Assembly (NCBI RefSeq): GCF_000002425.4
Contig: NC_037253.1
Span: forward strand, 3,688,576 to 3,752,575
Length of the DNA: 64,000 bases
Direction: 5' to 3'
Source: Physcomitrium patens
Lineage: Eukaryota > Streptophyta > Bryopsida > Funariales > Funariaceae
Shown: piece after piece, positions 32,851 to 46,560 of the stretch
Layout of the letters: the number at the start of each line of letters is the position of its first letter
Numbering within the stretch: position 1 is the stretch's first letter
Translations under genes and position numbers: made by a program
Notes under the pieces: generated by a model
Database searches by the model: none
Seen by the model: only the letters and a program-made list of their open reading frames with translations
Told to the model about the DNA's origin: nothing

Positions 32851-35800
32851 TGACCTGCCGCGGCGATGGTGCGGTGACCTCCAAGGCCCTGAAAAGAGCG
32901 GTGCAAAGCTCGTCTGGAGCAACATTTTCTCATGAAGAGACTAAAAGATGAAGCCAGGTTTGCGGCAAAATTCAACTCAACGTGCAACACCAATTTCCGG
33001 TTTGCATCATCGCAAGGGAGCTTGTGGAGGTCGTTGATCGATCAGTAGTATCAATTGAGTCAAGCTCTCAACATCCCGCGGTGGTCCCAAGGCGGATGGA
33101 TGCCACAGCCCTCGCTGCATCAGCAGCAGCAGCTCTTTCCGCCAAAATCCTTAACCCCATGCCGCTCACCACCATTCTCTCCCCTCTCTACGATTCAGCC
33201 GCTAATCCGATGGGACTGCCACCATTTGGTTCTCAAGTCTAGAGGAAGGACACCCACCTTCTCCGAAATCTTCCCGACACTTGTCGACAGTGCATGTCGC
33301 ACGTCAGATTGCTCTTGAGTAGGCACGGGCAATTGGAAGACACCTTTCAAGACTTGTCACTTTTCTTTTTTTACCTCCTGTGTTTCAGATGGGGTTAATG
33401 AACTTCATTCTTTATTACTAGAGTTTTAACACATGACCCACTTCGAGGCTCCAAATTGGTGGCTACATAATAAGAGAGTTTGTCATATTCAAGTTCCGTC
33501 GCCACTTTCTTATACAGCTCAACGTGTTTACGCGTACACGAATAATACAAGCCGGTCACAGAGCAATCATATTAGACAGTTGGAGATGTACATTAGTCCT
33601 CCTGCTGGACTGTATTCTTTCGAATAATCTTAGAATCCACCCGAAGTTCACAACCATGGGGTTTGAATAACCACGAAATGTTAGAAAATGATATGGACGA
33701 GTGTACTAGACTGGCTTAGACTTACTGTTCACTTCGATGGTTTTAAAAGCATCGTTTTCCCTAATTCATCAATCAAAGACTTGCTGTTTTCGGTCGTGAG
33801 TACAACCTGTGTGCAATTTTCGTGATGCGGTTGTCGACCCTGCTGTGTAGATTGCGACCTCTGGTCTATCAATTGCACTTACTTATCTGAGCACGTTGTT
33901 GAGTGAGACGGCTACACCTTCGGCACTCACGAAAAGGCATTTTTACTGTCTGCCAGTGTGATTGAGAATAACTGCACTTAATCATTTGTTCTTCTGAACA
34001 CCAATAGTAGAAGATTCCTTTACAAAAAGGATGTTCAAACCTAGGAAGATGCCTTTTTACGTGACTCGCTGATCATCTACGAATAAGTGAACTACCATAG
34101 TATTTGAAGGAAAAGCGGCGCCATGAACCTCTGCCTCTGTTCCATCAGACAATAGTCATAATAAATGCATAAAAATGTGTGTTCTTAAATATGATTCAAT
34201 CATACGCCAGGCGATCACTGAGCATCCCATATCTAAAATCTGAGCCCTCTTGGGCTTCCATGACTAATCAGAGGTTTGAACCCAAGATAAACTCAATGGT
34301 CGTCGCAAATTTCTCTGCGCTATGCAGTTAATCTGCTGATAGCATGTGCAAATGTCAAGGCTAGAGCTAGGCAACTCTCATATTATCCTTCGGAAGGAAA
34401 ACAAACTCAAATGTTCAAATGCAGATAGAATCGGAGCGGTTAGAAGGAATATCACTCGTCGAAAAAAACTGAGCTAGTGCCCACATTTGTGAAGCAAAGA
34501 ATGCTACTATATGCCACATGGTATCATGTGACACAGATTCATTAAACTTGACGGAAAGTAGTAGTCTATGATAATGTTCGGAGCAGTTGTATGAAAAACC
34601 TTAACAGAATGTGGGAGCATGTTGGGCGTCATATGTGAATCTAATTTAATGATGAGAATCTTACTCCTGGCCTATTGGGGGAAGAGAATAAAGAAAAAAA
34701 GAAAGAAAAAAGAACCGACGAAGATGTATAATAGACCCTGACCTTTGAATTGATTGGAGACCACATCAACAGAGCAGGAGAGCAGTAACTGGAAAGTGAG
34801 GTTTGTACATCAAAGACGAAATGGTAGTAGGTAATGTTGTATATCAGAGCAAAAGCCTGAAGAAAGCGTGATACACTGTCTGTATAATGTGGATGAAGCT
34901 GGTCGCATGTACAGGGATGTACTTTGAGAAAAGAACCCATGTTGCTAGAAAAATGGCAGACGACAAAACAGAAGACAAAATACCAGCCCATTTGGACACA
35001 AAAAAGTCAATCTAAAATAGGATGAAAGGAAGTAAATTCAATGCAGTTTACTGTGAAGTACATTTATATCGGTGTAGTTTCAGTAGCCCAATGCTAGGAA
35101 AATCTCACCCTCTTGGAGGGACTCTCCCTTTCATTCAACAGATAATTGCAACAAGGCAGTGATGTAAACTTCTTCCAGTGCTATTCGTGTCAAAAATTTA
35201 AGTTGAACTTCAGATAACAAAGGAATTTTTTCGACAGAGCATGCTGACTTGACTATTTAAGGCTTAATCCTTTGCACTAGTGATTATCAGTTAAAACAGG
35301 TTTTGCTTATTCTCCGGCACCCCATAACTTAAGCAGTTAATGAACGAAGCGAAATAACCCAAAGCCGCAAAGCAAGCAACGAGTACTTCCTATTGACTCA
35401 GGAGGGAACTACATGGTCATTCCAGATGATATTAGTGATGGTCTGACTGAGAAAGACCTTGTTGTCTGCTACAAGGATGCAGTACTCTGAGGGCATTATA
35501 TTGCCTCGAATGACCATAGTATGTGACAGTCCCATCTCTCTCCAGTGGTCGCAACTGGGCTCAGGCTCCTGCAAAGGCGGAGCAGAATTTTGACAACTCT
35601 TGTCCTTATAATTGCGAGTCGGCTAGCAACAAGAGCGACGACAAACATCGAAATATCAGTATGGATGGATCCGGACTGTCTTCCAGAAATATCATTGGTA
35701 ACCCCTGGTTTTTATAGGGCCCACACTGCTACGCTCTTTTAACCATGTGATGATGAACAAGCCACACGAGATGAGAATCTATATATATCCATCCAGATAG

Positions 35801-38307
35801 ATTCATGGACTAGCTTAAAACGGTCAATGGAAGGGGGACATGATCCAGTGCCGTCAATCCAGAAGTCCCATAGGCACGGCTTGAGGTCTCGAGCATCTTT
35901 GACGAGGGGCGGTGCTGGAGCTAATTACGGTAGTCCTTTTTCCAGTCAGATTTCAGATCCAACGAACTAAAACTTACGAGAACTCGGTAAAGGAGTGAAC
36001 GATTCCCATGATTTCATGAAAAGGCCGCTTGCTTATTCTGGTGATCATCGATTAGGTTAGCTGAATGTAAAGGTTCTCGACAGCATGGAGGTCTTCATAC
36101 TGTTCACTTCAGCACATATCCTGTAACAGGTGTCATTTGCTACCAGGATCTGGTTTCTTCCAATGAACCTATTTGCTGAGGGTACACACCGCACTCCATA
36201 CTTAGCTTAGATGCGTCAAAATCACACTTTTCGAATTTTTTCAAGTCGCAAATTGTAAGGGTAGTCTAAAATCCCCGATATGCTGCAGCAGCTCCTCGTA
36301 AAGGACCAATGGCTCGCTTAGGACTACATCAGAGTCGAAAATAAGGTTAAGCTCGCCCCTCGAACAGCATTCATATCATGGCCGTGGTAAAACACCTGTA
36401 TTTTCATTAATTTTCTTGACACACAAGTGATTTAGTCGTTGCTTCAATTAAGAAGGGGTAACATAGTGCGGCGGAAACACGGCTTTAGCCTCGTACTGGG
36501 CCAGATTGTGAGGTACAAGAAGCTTTGTATCTGTTAATTTTGGAAATTACTTGTCGAGTATGACTTTTTTGACTCCGAGTAGTCTTTCGAAATGAATACA
36601 AGAAATTAATAAGCGGGAAGATCTTTCTTATCCAGCCTCATCTGGGTCTATCAGAGGAGGGAGTTGTGTCAAATCACCCTATTATGGCACCCGTCCGGAG
36701 ACAGTCTCCATGATTTGGGCCTTAAAGACATCAACACTATCTCCTTCATCGATGGATGATGGGCTCTTGCATGAAACTTGGCATGGCAGAGCCCACAGTC
36801 GGAAGATACGTCCAGGTCACTGTAATATACATGTGAAATCGCCAATCTATCATATCCAAGCCAACTTGGTGCATCCATGTGCTTCAGAACCGGTCGTGTC
36901 TGTCAATAATAAACAATCTGACATCTATCAATAGTTCGAAGGTGCAGCAGCGTAGACGACATTGCAGCTCTTAGCATAAGTATGGGTGGAGAATCTGGCC
37001 TTGCAGTTAGCACATATCATCTAGATGGTAGTGTGCGGTCGACGGAGACGACGATGTGCTATTTACAGAGCTAGATTTGTAGTGTGATAGAAGATGCTCT
37101 CGGATATAGTCTCTTGGCTAACATGACTCAGGTCTGGTGCAGACTCTCATGTGTTGTGGGTAAGACATCTGCCACATAAAAACACTTCGTAATAGCTGAA
37201 AGTTAATTTGTATTTAGACTCATCATCCTGGCTTTGAAGACTTTTGAGGTGGGTTGATGAATCTACATACAAATTACGTTCATCCCACCTCAAAAGTCTT
37301 TAAAAAGAATCGGCGCTTGTAGTCGCACTGGTCACTTGAGGAAGTAGCATATCCGACAAGTAGACATCTGGAGGCTACCTTTAACCCATTGGTCGTGACA
37401 GAAAGCATCATTTTGGTCCAAGTTGAGGTCGAAGGAGGTGTTCTCTGACAACATCAAAGACTATAAAAATCCACAGATTTAGCAGAGTAGAGCGAGAGTT
37501 AGTCCTCCGACAACCTAGATGAGGTCCATCGATGCGCCATGAGGGCCATCTCCTTTGACAACTTATGCTATGCCTTGGCACTGGCAATGACTGAAGGAAG
37601 AAAATGTCAGGTGAAAGTCTGAGTGGCAGGATGCTGAATCGCTTCGTCAGAATGCTGGATGTCCACGAGTAATTCAGTCGACAATCATTCTGTAGCCGAG
37701 GGATCAAGCTGTTACTGCTGAAATGAAACCGCGTAAACACCATGAAACAAAACCTTGTAACAACTGATAAGGACAGACCCACTGGTTATGCAACACACGA
37801 AAACAGATCATACCAATATACATTTGAATTCGACAACGACATGAAATTACAATGCTGAAGCTGGAAGTGTTCGAAAAAAATGTCATATTACAAATGCTTT
37901 AGCTCCTGGTGTAGAGCAGCGATCAAAAAGATTGTCAATTACAAGCACCCCGCCATCCTATGCTCAACTATCTACAAAACTTGGGCTCTGCCTACGCATT
38001 CCCCATATTCGCCCGTCGCGGCTCTCGATTCTCCCAAGTCTAGACGATGAGGGCAGAGCAGAGAGCAAGGGAATCCATCAAGTTTCAAACGCGGAGATCG
38101 AATAGTCCTATTCGATGTCTCCTCCGCCATTCACAATTGTCGTCAGCATTGGTGCACAATCCCACAGTGGGATATTATACTAGCCAAGCCGTTTGTTAAA
38201 ATTTGTACGCGGCACTATTCAACAACATTAAGTAAAAACTTCCAGAGAAACTACTTGCTACATTTAAGATCTTCAAGTATTCAACAAAAATCACACTATT
38301 GTAAAGA
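32851..38307. other. Higher-GC intergenic island left of the MYB gene
   Basis: Sharp rise in GC at about 32850. 32850-33330 is the most gene-like part (GC-rich, CAGCAGCAG run near 33120), with two overlapping frames under 90 codons and no recognised domain; it could be a first exon or a 5' UTR but I cannot support either. The rest to 38307 shows no long frame and no repeat family, except a strong hairpin at 37234-37303. Part next to 38307 is probably the MYB 3' UTR. Confidence 0.4.
37234..37303. other. Strong inverted repeat (hairpin)
   Basis: Left arm AAGACTTTTGAGGTGGG (37237-37253) then TTGATGAA; right arm TTCATCCCACCTCAAAAGTC (37279-37298) and TT. Seventeen consecutive pairs, a small bulge, five more pairs, and further pairing outside, with a loop of about 17 nt. 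Could be a small-RNA precursor or a miniature transposon remnant. Confidence 0.7.
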
Positions 38308-40127
38308 TCAAAAGTGGGAGATGGAAATGTCGTTCGGAACTTCAACTTGATGCAAAATTGGTGCTGTGGAACCGACGTTGAAGCTCTGAGGCTTCAGCGA
38401 GGCTAATTCAAGCTCAGGGAGAAAGTAAGAGTCGAGTTGAAAGCCGTCCATCATTGCCACTTGCTGCCGAGACCAGAAAGTTTGTCCCGACGGAAACACG
38501 ATGTTAGATCTCGACGGTTTGATGATATTGTTTTGGTTAACCAAAGGAAAGGTCTGCTCCAGTAGATCGAAGCACTCTGAACCGCTGTTGCTGCTACCGC
38601 AAGGACTATTTGTGTAAGAAGAATCATGGTCAGGGGCATGTAACGTGCTCGTCGGCGAAAACTGATTGTCAGTGTCGGCGCACGCCCCGGAATAATTGAG
38701 GTTAGAATCTGCCGCGGAGAGGGACTGGCTGTCCGAGTTGGAGTTCATTCGAGACAGGGGAAACATAGTTGACGGTCCTATCGATAACCGGCTTTTCAGG
38801 TCGATCCGAGGCGATGAGAAAAAATCGCATTGAGACACAAACTGCCTCTCATTGATTTGGGCTGGTGTTGGGAAAATGGTGGAGGATCCTGGCATAGTGC
38901 ATTGAGATCCCTCACAGCTATATTGAGGTGATACGACTTCTGAGGCAGCGCCTGAACTCAAGTCAGGGCAATCAATACAGTTATACTCCGAAAACGGTTT
39001 CGCGAGTACTTGTGGAGCTTGTAACGACTCCCAGTCTTGAAAAAACGCTTGCAGGTTGACAGGATTTGCAGGCACCTTGTCGAGCTCCACAGTACCGAAA
39101 TCTGGTCTCAAAGTCTCTGCAACTCGGGCCTTCCAGGTGCTCATAAAGTTGGTTGATGCGCCCTGGTAAGGAGTCGTTTTAGTGTTCAAGTTGAAGTCCT
39201 GGTGAGAATGTTGTAAGTTCGATGATGAATTTAAAGATGATTGTCGAGACAACCTAGCTTCAGCTTCGGCGCGCGCTATTTCCCACTGTGACATGTGGGA
39301 GAGATTGGAAGAAACCACGGGCTTTAGACCGGGGAGAATGTTGTCCAGAATGAGCTCCTCTGCGGTTGTGGACTTGTGTGTTACGGGGTCAATCCCCATT
39401 TGCAGCAGTCGCTTCCTCAAGTGCGTGTTCCAGTAGTTTTTTATCTCGTTGTCAGTGCGGCGGGGAAGATGGCTTGCTATGGCTGACCACCTACAATATA
39501 AATAAATAAATAAATAAGAAAGCGATATATTAAAAAAATGGTATTCAAGATAACTAGTCCTAACTGTTACAAAAAGAAGTAAAATTTCAAAATATTATGT
39601 TCTTACAATGCAACAGAGAAAACATCAATTCTCACACGACGTCCGGCAAATTGCATCAACAGTACTGTATAAGAAGCGAAATTAAGAGTGAAATAGCGAC
39701 GCAGCTTAACCTGTTGCCTAGAATCGCATGGAGGTGCACAATCATCTGGTCCTCCTCCTGTGAGAATCGACCTCGCTTGATGTCCGGCCTTAGGTAGTTC
39801 GTCCACCTCAATCGACAGCTCTTACCACATCGCTGGAGCCCTGCATTTCGTAACCAAGGAAACTGATCAACACTTTCAAGCTACACTTATCAAGGAGGAG
39901 AGAAAAAATAAAACTAAACAAAAACGGAGTGTATACACTACAACAACAGTGCACGCTCATCCACTTGTGAGTGACCACTTACCAGCATGAAGAGGCAGAG
40001 AGCGCCAGCTCCCATGCCCATGCTTCTGAATGTAAGCCACCAGCTTCTGATCCTCGTCTGGTGTCCACGGACCTTTCTTAAGACTAGCGTCTTTCTCATT
40101 GGCGCTGCTTACCGGAGCCCTAGTCAT
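38308..40127 (-). CDS. R2R3-MYB transcription factor, subgroup 9 (MIXTA-like)
   Basis: Three exons on the minus strand: 40127-39983 (145 bp), 39840-39711 (130 bp) and 39490-38308 (1183 bp), giving 485 residues ending at TGA. Introns begin GT and end AG (GTAAGT...TGCAG; GTTAAG...TTGTAG), with the phases and 130-bp second exon typical of plant R2R3-MYBs. The MYB domain covers residues about 17-119: R2 tryptophans W21, W41, W61; R3 F74, W93, W112; [21 protein letters not shown] is split over the first and second repeats. After it come GIDPVTHK and, at about 158-175, [18 protein letters not shown], the MIXTA-group motif (AQWESARLEAEARL in seed plants). The C-terminal 300 residues are Ser/Asn-rich, as usual for activation regions. 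Known role of the group: epidermal cell outgrowth and cuticle formation; in this plant that is inference. The start Met precedes DASLKKGPW with normal spacing. Confidence 0.92.
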
Positions 40128-41300
40128 GGTTGTTAGTCACCCCCAATCAACAGTGCACTAGCTACCGAATCTCTCAACCTCGAGCGCAAAATTTATGGAA
40201 ACACTTCACTACCTTTCCTGGGTAGAAAGGCAGATTCCGCAAAGCTCTATGCTCATGTACGCGACCGTCACAGATGAGTGTCGAAGAGGGCTAGAATTGA
40301 ACAACAACAAAAATCAAAACCAATCGATCGATACGCCGACCACGTAAACAACTCTGCGAATCCTGCAGTCCCACTGACCAGTATCAGACAGTGTTTCCGA
40401 TTGTCTGACTTTGCACGCAAGAGCTGTGCGCAAAGTACCGTCTTGTCAATTGCTGCAACATTGAGATCTGCTATGTACTTATCAACGTAGCGGGGCGTTC
40501 TTTTCCTTGTCCGACCTCACTCTACAAAACAGCCTACGCTTGAAGTGGTAAGAGATGGGAGAATAATATGGCCAAGTGTGTGAGAGGCCAATATGTATGG
40601 CGACGAAAGGCTAGCTCGATGGATCCACAAGCTGCTCCCGAAGCAATAACTTGCTCCGAGGTCAACTCCTGGGGCACGAGGCGATGCAACTCCAAGAGTC
40701 GATCTGGCCCGTCGATGGGCTGACACTCGCATCCGGTGCGCGCTTTCTAGGGAACCTCCAGCTGCCTGGAATTCTACTTGCCCCGTCCGCGGTAATGAAT
40801 AAACGCAGGCCAATCAGGCCATTTGATAAGACCTTGTTACTCACTCTCATTTCGGCAAGAGCCGTGGCTCCATGCTGTAATCACCGCGGTTTGGGGGGTG
40901 AAATGCACATGGGACCCTCTTCCTCCCTTGCAACAAAAGCCAAAGGACTTCCTTCCAGTGACTGGGACTACCCATTCGCGATTGTGATAGCCTTCTGGAC
41001 GAGCATTTAATGCTCCGAAAGAGCATAGCTACAAATCTGGCTCTAAGTTTTGCCGAAAACTTTCCGGTGGGCGAATTATCGGGGGCAATGCTACGAAGCT
41101 CATGTGGTAGAACCCAGTTTCCTTGTGACCAGAAAGAGAATTGCCAGACTAGTCGCACAGGGAATACTCCCCATTCCTTCTAGAAACTATGTCCAGATTT
41201 ATGTATTTTACTGTGAATCATTGGAATTTTACCAGTTTTCGTGATAATCAACTGATTGATCCACATGTGGATCACAACAATGCATGTACGTAGAACCCCA
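40128..41300. promoter_or_regulatory. Upstream region of the MYB gene
   Basis: GC-richer sequence upstream of the MYB start, presumably 5' UTR and promoter. Overlapping short frames on both strands at 40500-41160 have no domain and no consistent codon pattern. I cannot place a TATA box or start site with confidence. Confidence 0.4.
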
Positions 41301-43692
41301 CGGGCATCCGAAAACTTCACAATCGCAAAGACGAAGGCTGTCTAGATCTTGACAGCATGGGAAATAAGTCGTCCCCCTTGTTGGAAACTGACTATTTTTA
41401 TTTCTTTCACTCAATAAATTTATTTCTAGTTTATTTTTCTTCCTTCTGGTCATGCCTCCACTGAAGAGAATTTTCCGATTGATTTTAATGAGAACCAATG
41501 GAGCTGGTGCATGCGTCTTCATCAAGCCCTCAGAAAAAGAAAATTGTTCCTCTGGAAAGTAGGAAGACTTTTGTTTCAGTAAATTCTGTGATAATTGAGC
41601 CATCCGTGAGCGGTACTTGTTCTTCCTCTTTTTCTTTTAATCTTCCTAGTGGACAGCGATGGTTCCAGATGAGACATCGACATCCAAAGCTCGAATGATG
41701 TAACCAGAAAACAGCCACTGAAGCAGCAAAAACCCTCTTATTCATCCAGTTTCATGAGCCATAGCCATCGACTACAGGTGGCCTTTTTGTTCAGGTTCAT
41801 TTCAACAGAACAAATCTCTCACGAAATGACTTGTTTGGCAACTTGGGAGTGTGTTTCAAAGGGCGGCTGGCAAATTGACCCACCTGTGAGCACCCGAAAG
41901 TGACTGTCATTGCTTCGGAGGAATAGGCAACAATAAAGATAAATTAGGACAGAGTCTAATTGGAAACCCCATTCATGTGTGACAACTTGTTCCAGTCCAA
42001 ATAATAATTCTCGCCTAGTGCCATGACTTATTGGATGATGAGGTTCGTTCCACAGACTTCCGAAGTGCCGTTGAAATCTTTACGACAACAAGTGGAACCA
42101 CAGTTTCAAGTCCTTTGGCGTGCAATGTTTCTCACTCATGTTTTCGACAAGTTTTCCAATCCCACACACAATAAACGAATAAACATTAAAAATAGTTATT
42201 TACATTGTGCTAATATATACTTTCATTAATTTGTTTTCAGTGGATGTTATCAACTGATCCGTGTGTTACAAGTTTTTCCAATGCTTCCAAGCTGTGAGTT
42301 AAAGTGTTTTTTATAGTAAATATTACAAAGATTGGTAGAATCATAATAGAATGAATGGTATTTCAGGGAAAATAATGAATGAGTGCAGCTAGAATGCATC
42401 ATTTATGAAACAGGACGAATCAGTCCAAAATTTCTCCCTCATCTCTTCTCATCTCACTCACTAACATTTTTTAAATTTTTGTATTATTAAGACATGAGTT
42501 GGATAATATCTTTCATTCAGTGGAGCTTAAAATACTAATATTCTTCTTCTTAATAGGCCCCCTACAAAGACGGCTCAAATGAGCTTCAAGATGCCGGTGT
42601 AAGGCCCGATTTAAGCAAATCAAGCAGCCACAGATGGGAAAAGCAGATCCACACTGCTCACTTCTCAACTCTGGCTAAGTTGCACCACTAAATACCCAGT
42701 TTAGTGAATCCACCAACAACTAAAATGATTGATTAGTGGAGGATAAAGGCTATCAATCCATGTTTTATGCAAAGAATAGACGCCAGCGCCTTTGTGATGT
42801 GGGGGCTTGTTAGTCAAGTCACCCACAACCATAGGCCCCCAAAAGTGCCCAGTTATAGAATGCCCACCTGAAAAAAGAGCAACAATTTTCTTTTATATGA
42901 GTAATTGCCGATTTGACCTAATTTTGGGTGTCCCGGATGAACGCTCTTGCTTGGAATCGGTCATAGGGTATCTGGGTCCCTTAAAAAAATAACAAGTGTC
43001 TTCTTTTTGCACCCAATATGTGGTCATACTCTGAAGATACATCAAGCAATTTTTCTACAGAATTCTTCTTTTTGACATGATGTGAAAATAAGACTCAGCA
43101 AAAAAATGATGAGTTTGACCCAAGGGCCTCCAATAACCATGAACAACCTTTGTCTCTTTGTATTTAACTAAATATCTGAATGAATAATAGAAGCAAAAAA
43201 AAGTCTGAATTGGGGTGTGGTTTTCATTTATTTTGGGAGCAGTATATAGGACAGCTCATATGAGACATAGTCCTTCACTTTGCACAATCCAGTAGAAGGC
43301 CATTGCTAAATCTGCCAATAGAATAGAGTGAGTTTTGATGAAAGTTTTGTTTGCCGGTTTATGACCATGAGTAAGTGACAAGAAAACCAAGCTCCTACAT
43401 AAATGATGTAATTACAATGATTTATTCTACAGGGCTTCTAAATGATTATGTAGTGGTTTTTTTCACATTGACTCAAATACAAAATGAAGTTGTGACAATA
43501 TCAAGGCAAAAACAAATTCAATGGGTGACTTCATTCTAGTAAATTTTCATGGGTTTAGAGATGAGGTAATAGTGGTTGTTCACAGCAAGCTGCATTGCTC
43601 AATATGGGCAAAACCTAAGAGACATATGTGTGTTGTAGACATTTGCAGGAAACCTATGTTTTGCTCAGTAATTATTGTCAATTGTCAATGAG

Positions 43693-43723
<31 letters not shown>

Positions 43724-46560
43724 ATTTAAAATGAGATTTGGATCAATCAATATTGTTACATCAGTTTTGTTTCAGATTACAATTGGTAATAACTGTAATC
43801 AATTTACAAGGGTTGAATAAATACAATTGGTAGTTTAGGATTCTGCTTAAGGTAATAAGAATGCAATAGTATGGGAATTGGATGCATGCAACAATGAACA
43901 GATTGTAACTGGATTCCATGTTCTTTGGGACTACAAAATAACATTGACTATTTGTAAAAAAATCCAAAAACAAATGAAAAAATAGTCTTAGCTAATTTAT
44001 TCAGCTTCAAAAAGACAATTGTTTATCTCCTACCAATGCTTTTCCAAGAGAGGCCTAAATTAGAGGTGTTGAGACCCAGGCACTCTTGTTTGATTTACTA
44101 TCATTAATGCAAACGGGTCCTCACTCTTTTGCCAAAAACATTTCAGAAAATAGAAAACATAAAACCATGACTTAATTCAGTCTGTTTGTTGTTCTACTTT
44201 TTTTGATGTGATCAAAACAATGATGAGATTCCTAGTTTTTTTTTTTCATGCTTGTATGATCTGCATTGTTCTGCAGTTCCCAACTCCCAATGCTATGCAA
44301 TGCACCCTCCAATTTTGGTGTTCTAGCTTTTATTTGGATTGATGGTTCAGTAGTCTTTTTGTGGCCGGGAATGGGAGCAAGGGATGATTGCTTGATTTGC
44401 TAACTGGAGTATTAGCCAACTCACCATTCATTTATGTCAGAACAACATGTGAATGGGTGATTTGGTGGCTTTCATGAAGGCTGAGGGTTATTTGTATGCT
44501 AAATTCACATGGTGCAAGAATCAATCTTCTTCCAAAAAAAACATAAGTGAATGATGAGTGGAATTGAATAAAGCAACAATTTTTGTCTGTGATTTTTCCC
44601 TCTTTTCTGAAAGGACTAGTCAATGGGGTAGAAGTGGGACAAACTAGTTCAACAAAATTGAAACAGTGACTAGGGCTAAAATAATGAAAGACTGCAAAGA
44701 AGAAAAATACGGCAGAATTAACATACACTAGACTGCAAACCCTAAATGATAAATGAAGACAATATAAATGGCAACAAACTTGGGACTTAGTCAAGGTAGC
44801 ATGGCTCAGGTGAATCGTACACCAGCTTTGCCAATCCTTGCACAGATTAAAGTGGACAGTTAAGGGGTTGAAAATATTAATAAAAAAAAATAATAAATAA
44901 AAAGTACAGGGAAGAAGAGAGGTTATTTTTTTGGTTGTGAGGGTTTGCCAATGACTAGAAAAAGATTGCATTTGAATGTGAGTTGTTTGAAATGAGAATC
45001 AAAACATGAAGGAGGGTGAGTGTCATTTGTGACAAGGAGGATAGAATTGTGTAGTTTCTACAATAACTGCTTCAGTGAGTTCAAAGAAGATATCATGTGG
45101 ACACTTGGATTTCCCAAGCACTTATATTCCTCATTAACAGAACTAGATTGTGGACATGAATGTTGCTAATTAAATCACTCCCCCATCCATATATGTATGT
45201 ATGTATGTATATTTTTGGGTAAATCACTCATACCAAATAGATTTGGGAGTTTGTGTCTTGCACAGTTTATTTTGCTTTTGAATATTAATTCAATCATGTC
45301 TAAATATAAACACAACTTCAGTTCAAAGAACACAGTAGTAGTTGTGTGCACATGTATCTGTTTGAATATTATCATGATTTGATATTATACCTTTGTAGTT
45401 TCAAAATATTTGGTATTTTGAATGTGCCATTTGGGTGTTAATATTTTCAAAATATTATGGTTGTTCCAAAGCCTTGGGTATATTTTGATGGTTTCTTTTT
45501 TTTCCCAATTGGTGCTCTTGACTGCTCCTGGGGCAGTGAAGCATTTTGAACCACCCCAATTATAGGCACACTGTGCCTAAAGATGGCTCAGAACAATCTC
45601 ATTAAATGCTACTCAGAGGCTCAAGATCCACATGTAACCTTTTCTCCAAATTAGCAAATCCTACAAAATTGGCTCAACAACAGTCAGATTCTGGGAGCAT
45701 TTGCCAAGGTCTACAACAAAGTTGCAAGAAGAACAATTTTAAAATTAACAAAAATTTAAAAGAATACTGATAATAATTTCATTGGCTGTGGTGGTTGGTG
45801 ACACCCAAACTCAAATCTCTTGCAAAAGTATCTTCCGGAAGAAGAAAATCCCAACAGTGATTTGAAACACCACTTTTTGATGTGACAAAAAACAAAATAG
45901 GAATCAGCAGCCTATTGCAACGTAAAAGTAGAAGATCATTCTCTGCAAAACTTAAAACCAAAGATTGTTGTCTGAGGTTTTGTGTTGACTTCAACCCAGT
46001 TGTTGTTACAACTTCTCCCCCATATCAAATCTCACTAATTTGTTGCCTATTTTCAATACAACCTGAACAGCTTTGACGACTAGGGTTTTGAATGGGGGGC
46101 TTTGGAGCATCCTTGGGAATAGTTCAGCAGTTGCCATAATGTGGCCCAAATGACTGCAGCCCAATCTCTCATCGCAGATTGCGTTATTGTGCCACACAAT
46201 GCTTGCTTTGTCCACTACAGTGGCCAGCCGTCTTCTCACAAAATCAACCAGTGAAGGAATTAGAAAACAAGTTATGCATGCTGCAATTGGTTTCTGTTTG
46301 GAGCAACATCCAAGGTATCCCAAATGATGTGAAAATTGGGACCCTATCATTTTTTGAAAGACAACAATATATATATATATATATATATATTTATCTATTG
46401 GACTTTTTCCTTTGTCTTTGTTTCCGTTGTTTGTTCCTTTCGTGTGTGGGGAACCTACAAAAGACAACTAGATTTGCTTCCTGCAGTTGCTTTTTCTCAT
46501 TGATGAGCAAGCCATCTTGACATCCTTTTCTTAGATGGTTTTAGTTTATTTGGCATCAAC
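41301..46560. other. Intergenic region, no gene recognised
   Basis: Moderate-GC DNA without similarity to the retroelements here. Frames up to 179 codons exist (for example 44432-44971 minus) but show low-complexity hydrophobic/Phe-rich composition from A/T-rich sequence and no domain. Poly(A) of 30 A lies at 43693-43722 and a (TA)n run at 46366-46390. Confidence 0.45.

Noticed and set aside
32982..33318. Two overlapping frames in the GC-rich patch at 33 kb
   Set aside because: Different frames look equally protein-like, neither has a known domain; noted as a possible exon only.
40517..41158. Overlapping frames upstream of the MYB gene
   Set aside because: Several frames on both strands of a GC-richer promoter region; none has a recognisable domain.
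44432..44971. 179-codon minus-strand frame
   Set aside because: Phe/His-rich composition from A/T-rich sequence, no domain, no conserved start context and no splice-compatible neighbours.
46006..46467. 153-codon minus-strand frame
   Set aside because: It includes a TA microsatellite translated as alternating Tyr-Ile and has no domain.
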